A DNA stretch of 14,269 nucleotides from JBBQAA01 sp038254195 (lineage in GTDB: Bacteria > Actinomycetota > Thermoleophilia > Solirubrobacterales > Solirubrobacteraceae). This document shows, piece after piece, positions 11,188 to 14,269 of the stretch. Position 1 is the stretch's first letter. Each line of letters begins with the position of its first letter. The stretch is taken from NCBI GenBank assembly GCA_038254195.1, contig JBBSGJ010000042.1, positions 1 to 14,269 on the forward strand, given 5' to 3'. The notes under the pieces were generated by a model. The model was not told the DNA's origin and did no database searches. It saw nothing but the letters and a program-made list of their open reading frames with translations. The position numbers were made by a program, and so were the translations under genes.

Positions 11188-13461
11188 TCAGAGGGGGAGG
11201 GCCCCGGCGAGGTTCAGGGCGGTCAGCTTGCCGCCCGGCCAGGTCGTCCCCGGCTCACGCGGACGCAGGACCACCGTCCGCTCGTGGCCCGGCTCGAGTG
11301 AGAAGGCGTCGTCGTCCGGGTCCCAGCCCGGGACTCCGAGGCGGACCCCCCAGGCCAGGCGCCGGCTCCGGAGCGCGATCGCGCCGGGGATCGTGGAGGC
11401 CTCGAGCCCGAGCGCCTCCGCGCTCTCGCGCCGCTGTGGCCGCCCGGCGGGGAAGAGGAACGCCTGCGCGACCGGCGCGCCCGCGCGCTCGAGGCTCGCC
11501 ACCGCGACGTCGGCCTGCGGCGGGCCGAACCGGTAGGCCCAGGAGATGTCGACCCAGCGCCCGAGCAGGCCCTCGGCGTCGCGCTCCACCGTCTCTCGGC
11601 CCTTGACTGCGAGCGCCTCCTCGGCCTCGCCCACGAGCCGCTCGCCGTCGGCGTAGAGCGCCAGGCGCAGCTGCGCCCGCAGCGGCTCCGGGCGGTCGTT
11701 GGCGACGTGGATGCGCACCCCCCCCTGCCCCTCGTCGACCATCCACACGGCCACGGGCGCCAGCGCGCGCCGGAGATGGGCCCACGCGACCTTCGGCTCG
11801 CCGCCCGAGTCGAGCACGCCCCAGCCCGCCCCGGGCACGACGTCGCGCAGCCACAGGACGAGGCCGCCGCGGCACGGCGACGCGACTCGCCGCCACTCGC
11901 CGAGCACGGCGGCCATGACCTCGCCCGAGATCTCGCGCGAGCGGCCGAGGTCGCCCTGGTGGCCGGGCCCGTGCAGCGCGTCGCGGTAGAAGTCGCGCAC
12001 GTCGGCGAAGTCCCAGTCGGCGTCCGCGTCCCGGGGCACGCCGGCGCCCGCGAGCGCGTCGTTGTCGGGCACGTTGGCCAGCGCGAGGCACTCCGCGGCG
12101 AAGCGGACCCCGGCCGCCCGCGCGTCGGAGAGCGGCCGGCGGTAGCCGCCGACCCCGAACCAGTTCGCCACGCCCACGTCGGGGCGGAAGGGGACCGCCC
12201 CTCCGCACGGCGCCGAGGGGACGTAGGGGACGTCGACCCCCGCGGCCGCCACGCGCGCCGGCAGCAGCTCACTGAACCACTGGCTGCGGCCGAGCTCCGG
12301 CGCCAGTCCGAGCATGGCGACCTGCTGCTCCACCTCGGAGTTCCCGCACAGGACGGCCAGGCTCGGCCGCCCGCCCACATCGGTCAGGACGTCGTCGGCC
12401 TCCTGCTCCACGAGCGCGCGGAAGCCCGGGTCGCCCACCGGGTAGTCGAGGTTGGCGAAGGCGAAGTCCTGCCACACGAGCAGCCCGAGCTCGTCGCAGA
12501 GGTCCCAGAAGTCCGGCGACTCGTACACGCCGGTTCCGGGGATGCGCAGGAGGTTCATCCCCGCGTCGCGGGCGCGGATGAGCGTGGCGCGCAGCTCTGC
12601 GCGCGTCGGGGCGAGCCCGATCGGGTCGACCGGCGTCCATACCGCGCCCCGGGCCCAGACCGGGACGTCGTTGACGTGGAGGTCGAGCCCCTCGCGTTCG
12701 ATCTCACCGCGGGACTCCAGCGCCCGGAACCCGACGCGGCGGCGGGCGAGCTCCCGCCCACCCGCGCGCACGACCACGTCGTGGAGCACCGGCTCGCCGT
12801 GCGTGTGGGGCCACCAGCGTGCGACTCCGGGCACGCGGAGCTCCCCGACCCCGGCGGGCAGGGAGAGGACCTGCCCGGCGAGCTCCACCTCGGAGCCGGC
12901 GGGCGCACGGACGGCGAGCACCCCGTCCTCGCCCTCCAGCCGCGTACGAAGCGTGAGGGGGACGGTCAGGGAGTCCGCCAGGGTGACCGGCCGCCACGGC
13001 CCGACGGGCGCCGGCCCGGGGGCGAACCCCGGCGCGCGCCCGAACACGGAGGTCCGGAACCAGCGCAGGTTGCCATCGCGCACGAGCTTCGTCCGCCAGC
13101 GCGCGCGTGGCCGGCGCGCCACCGCGAGCAGCGGCGTGAGCGCCCGGCAGCGGATCGCCAGCTCGCCCCTCGTCTCGATCGGCACGGCATGGCGCGCCCA
13201 CATCGACTCCGACTCCAGCAGGCGCTCCCCCCCGAGCCACACCTCTGCCACGGTGGCGATGCCCTCCAGGCGCACGACCCCGCCCTGTGGCAGCTCAGTC
13301 CGGAACCACCAGTCCTCCGCGTCGTAGTCGCGCTCGGGATCGCCGGTCGCTGCCGCCGCGGTCCCCGGCACACGCGCCTCGATCCAGTCCAGCCCGTCGA
13401 GCCCGGAGGGATCCGGGTACGCGTCGGGAGGGGAGGCGGCAGCCGACCAGGCGAGCGTCAC
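11188..13461 (-). CDS. Cytoplasmic GH2-family, beta-mannosidase-like protein (GH2b)
   Basis: The 757-residue paralogue of GH2a begins at the GTG overlapping the DUF1839 stop (GTGA, 13461-13458). A longer frame reaching 13638 is only a shadow of DUF1839. The jelly-roll domain shows WIEARVPGTAAAA, AEDWWFRTEL, GIATVAEVWLGG and GPWRPVTL; WWPHTHGEP starts at 216. The barrel runs about 255-570. The acid/base is expected at E376 (CGNSE) and the nucleophile at E457 (RFAAECLALA). Like GH2a it has Ser (375) instead of Asn before the acid/base Glu. The block PFRPDVGVANWFGVGGY and the motif DWDFADVRDFY are shared with GH2a and look specific to this subgroup. LWLRDVVPGAGWGVLD replaces the usual WQLND-WP block and lacks its Trp-Gln. 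No signal peptide is present. It sits between DUF1839 and hydrolase B in one operon. The reaction is not known. Confidence 0.85.
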   Translation of the reverse strand: MTLAWSAAASPPDAYPDPSGLDGLDWIEARVPGTAAAATGDPERDYDAEDWWFRTELPQGGVVRLEGIATVAEVWLGGERLLESESMWARHAVPIETRGELAIRCRALTPLLAVARRPRARWRTKLVRDGNLRWFRTSVFGRAPGFAPGPAPVGPWRPVTLADSLTVPLTLRTRLEGEDGVLAVRAPAGSEVELAGQVLSLPAGVGELRVPGVARWWPHTHGEPVLHDVVVRAGGRELARRRVGFRALESRGEIEREGLDLHVNDVPVWARGAVWTPVDPIGLAPTRAELRATLIRARDAGMNLLRIPGTGVYESPDFWDLCDELGLLVWQDFAFANLDYPVGDPGFRALVEQEADDVLTDVGGRPSLAVLCGNSEVEQQVAMLGLAPELGRSQWFSELLPARVAAAGVDVPYVPSAPCGGAVPFRPDVGVANWFGVGGYRRPLSDARAAGVRFAAECLALANVPDNDALAGAGVPRDADADWDFADVRDFYRDALHGPGHQGDLGRSREISGEVMAAVLGEWRRVASPCRGGLVLWLRDVVPGAGWGVLDSGGEPKVAWAHLRRALAPVAVWMVDEGQGGVRIHVANDRPEPLRAQLRLALYADGERLVGEAEEALAVKGRETVERDAEGLLGRWVDISWAYRFGPPQADVAVASLERAGAPVAQAFLFPAGRPQRRESAEALGLEASTIPGAIALRSRRLAWGVRLGVPGWDPDDDAFSLEPGHERTVVLRPREPGTTWPGGKLTALNLAGALPL

Positions 13462-14267
13462 GCCACCGCGGTGTCGAGCGCGGCTATGGCCTCGTCCCAT
13501 GCCGCGGCGAGGTCGCCCACCACCGGGGCCGGGTCGAACGGCTTGCGGCGTGCGAGGCGCAACGTCAGCACCTTGGACCCGCCGACGATCCGCGCCAGCG
13601 CGTCTTCCGCGCCTCCGGCGGTGGGCCCGAGCAGCCATTCCGCGTGCGCGGCCAGGAGCTCGAAGGCGGCACCGACCATGCGCACCGTGGCGAAGGCGTA
13701 GTCGTGGTAGCGGCGAGCGTCTCCCGCGAGCAGGTCCGGCAGGTCCTCCTCGAGCCGCGCCCCGAACCGCGCGAAGGGGTTCTCGCGCGGGCGGCGGACG
13801 AGGTGGTGCCCCAGCCGCTCACGTGCGGCGGCGACGAGTTCGTCGCCCGCGAGCCGCGGTCCCGCGTCGAGCCGGACGATCTCCGTGTAGGGGGGCAGGA
13901 CGTCGCCCGGGAGGTCGAGGTCGATCCGGAAGGCCCCGCGGTAGTCCTCGCCGCCGAGCTCGTGGAGGCCCGTGTTGTGGAAGTAGCGCAGCCGCTCCCC
14001 CGCGCGGTCGATCGCCTCGGCCACCACGGAGGTCTTCACGTGGTCGGAGCGGTAGCTCGTGGAGGCGGTGTCGGGCAGGTACCACGCGTCGAGCTCGACG
14101 ATGAGCGTGCGGCCCTGCCCGACGAGGTCCTCGATCTGCTTGGGGAGGGACCGGTAGGGCTGCATCTCGTGGATGTCGACGCCGAAGAGCTGTTCGAGGT
14201 CCTCGGGCGGCGGCTTGAAGAACGTCCACTGGTCGCCCTCGAAGTCCGTCCGGACGCAGCCGCCGAG
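13458..14267 (-). CDS. DUF1839 family protein, N-terminus beyond the window
   Basis: The minus-strand frame is open to the right edge; 269 residues are visible and roughly the first 50 are missing. The ATG at 14165 is internal, because the upstream codons read CVRTDFEGDQWTFFKPP and DLEQLFGVDIHEM, the well-conserved start region of DUF1839. Further family blocks follow: TLIVELDAWYLPDTASTSYR, DHVKTSVVAEAID and LRYFHNTGLHELGGEDYRG. The rest is alpha-helical. The biochemical function is not established. As I remember, DUF1839 genes often accompany amino acid:[carrier protein] ligases and their carrier proteins in rhizobia, Burkholderia and some actinobacteria, which would make this a component of an aminoacyl-carrier pathway. 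It is the most upstream visible gene of the DUF1839, GH2b, hydrolase B operon and overlaps GH2b by 4 nt. Confidence 0.85.
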   Translation of the reverse strand, partial: LGGCVRTDFEGDQWTFFKPPPEDLEQLFGVDIHEMQPYRSLPKQIEDLVGQGRTLIVELDAWYLPDTASTSYRSDHVKTSVVAEAIDRAGERLRYFHNTGLHELGGEDYRGAFRIDLDLPGDVLPPYTEIVRLDAGPRLAGDELVAAARERLGHHLVRRPRENPFARFGARLEEDLPDLLAGDARRYHDYAFATVRMVGAAFELLAAHAEWLLGPTAGGAEDALARIVGGSKVLTLRLARRKPFDPAPVVGDLAAAWDEAIAALDTAVA

Positions 14268-14269
14268 CG

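Noticed and set aside
13462..13638. 59-codon N-terminal extension of GH2b
   Set aside because: This stretch overlaps the DUF1839 coding region, is Arg-rich and lacks GH2 features; the GTG overlapping the DUF1839 stop gives a normal GH2 N-terminus.
14163..14165. ATG 14165 as the true start of the DUF1839 gene
   Set aside because: Upstream in-frame codons encode the conserved DFEGDQWTFFKPP block, so the gene continues past the window edge.
1..14269. CRISPR array, insertion sequence, integrase or attachment site
   Set aside because: No regularly spaced repeats, transposase-like frames or terminal inverted repeats were seen, and neither tRNA gene has a visible duplicated 3' end nearby.

Overview
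The DNA is very GC-rich and almost fully coding. It reads as a chromosome fragment of a high-GC actinobacterium, most likely of the Thermoleophilia (Solirubrobacterales/Gaiellales) type. The reasons are the codon bias to G/C third positions, an actinobacterial GalE1-type epimerase, tRNA genes without an encoded CCA end, several starts that look leaderless (a TANNNT -10 box 7-10 nt before the start codon), and a large-type SRP RNA that carries an Alu domain. The assignment is inferred from these traits only; no ribosomal or other marker gene is present.

Left part (1-4400) is housekeeping-like. It holds the tail of an unrecognised gene, an M29 metallo-aminopeptidase, tRNA-Ser(GGA), a broken STAS-domain remnant, a fatty acid hydroxylase-type membrane enzyme, a small conserved protein resembling DUF6812, a roughly 277-nt SRP RNA whose two ends form a perfect 11-bp helix, a galE-like epimerase whose 3' end overlaps the SRP RNA, and tRNA-Val(CAC).

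Right part (4555-14269) is the interesting section. Two operons face each other. The + strand operon is GH2a, GNAT, tandem alpha/beta-hydrolase A. The - strand operon is DUF1839 (cut by the window edge), GH2b, tandem alpha/beta-hydrolase B. GH2a/GH2b and hydrolase A/B are paralogous pairs placed in inverted order, and the two hydrolase genes meet at one shared CTAG that supplies both stop codons. None of the complete proteins has an obvious signal peptide, so the products appear to be cytoplasmic.

Working hypothesis (inference): the two operons form one cytoplasmic pathway in which sugar-active GH2-like enzymes, a GNAT acyltransferase and two-domain hydrolases with a Cys at the nucleophile elbow process a glycosylated or carrier-bound intermediate. 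DUF1839 proteins are, as I recall, genomic companions of amino acid:[carrier protein] ligases, the class II aaRS-like enzymes. The partner ligase and carrier protein would then be expected just beyond position 14269. The Ser-Glu in place of Asn-Glu at the GH2 acid/base site, and the degenerate first hydrolase domains, suggest unusual chemistry.
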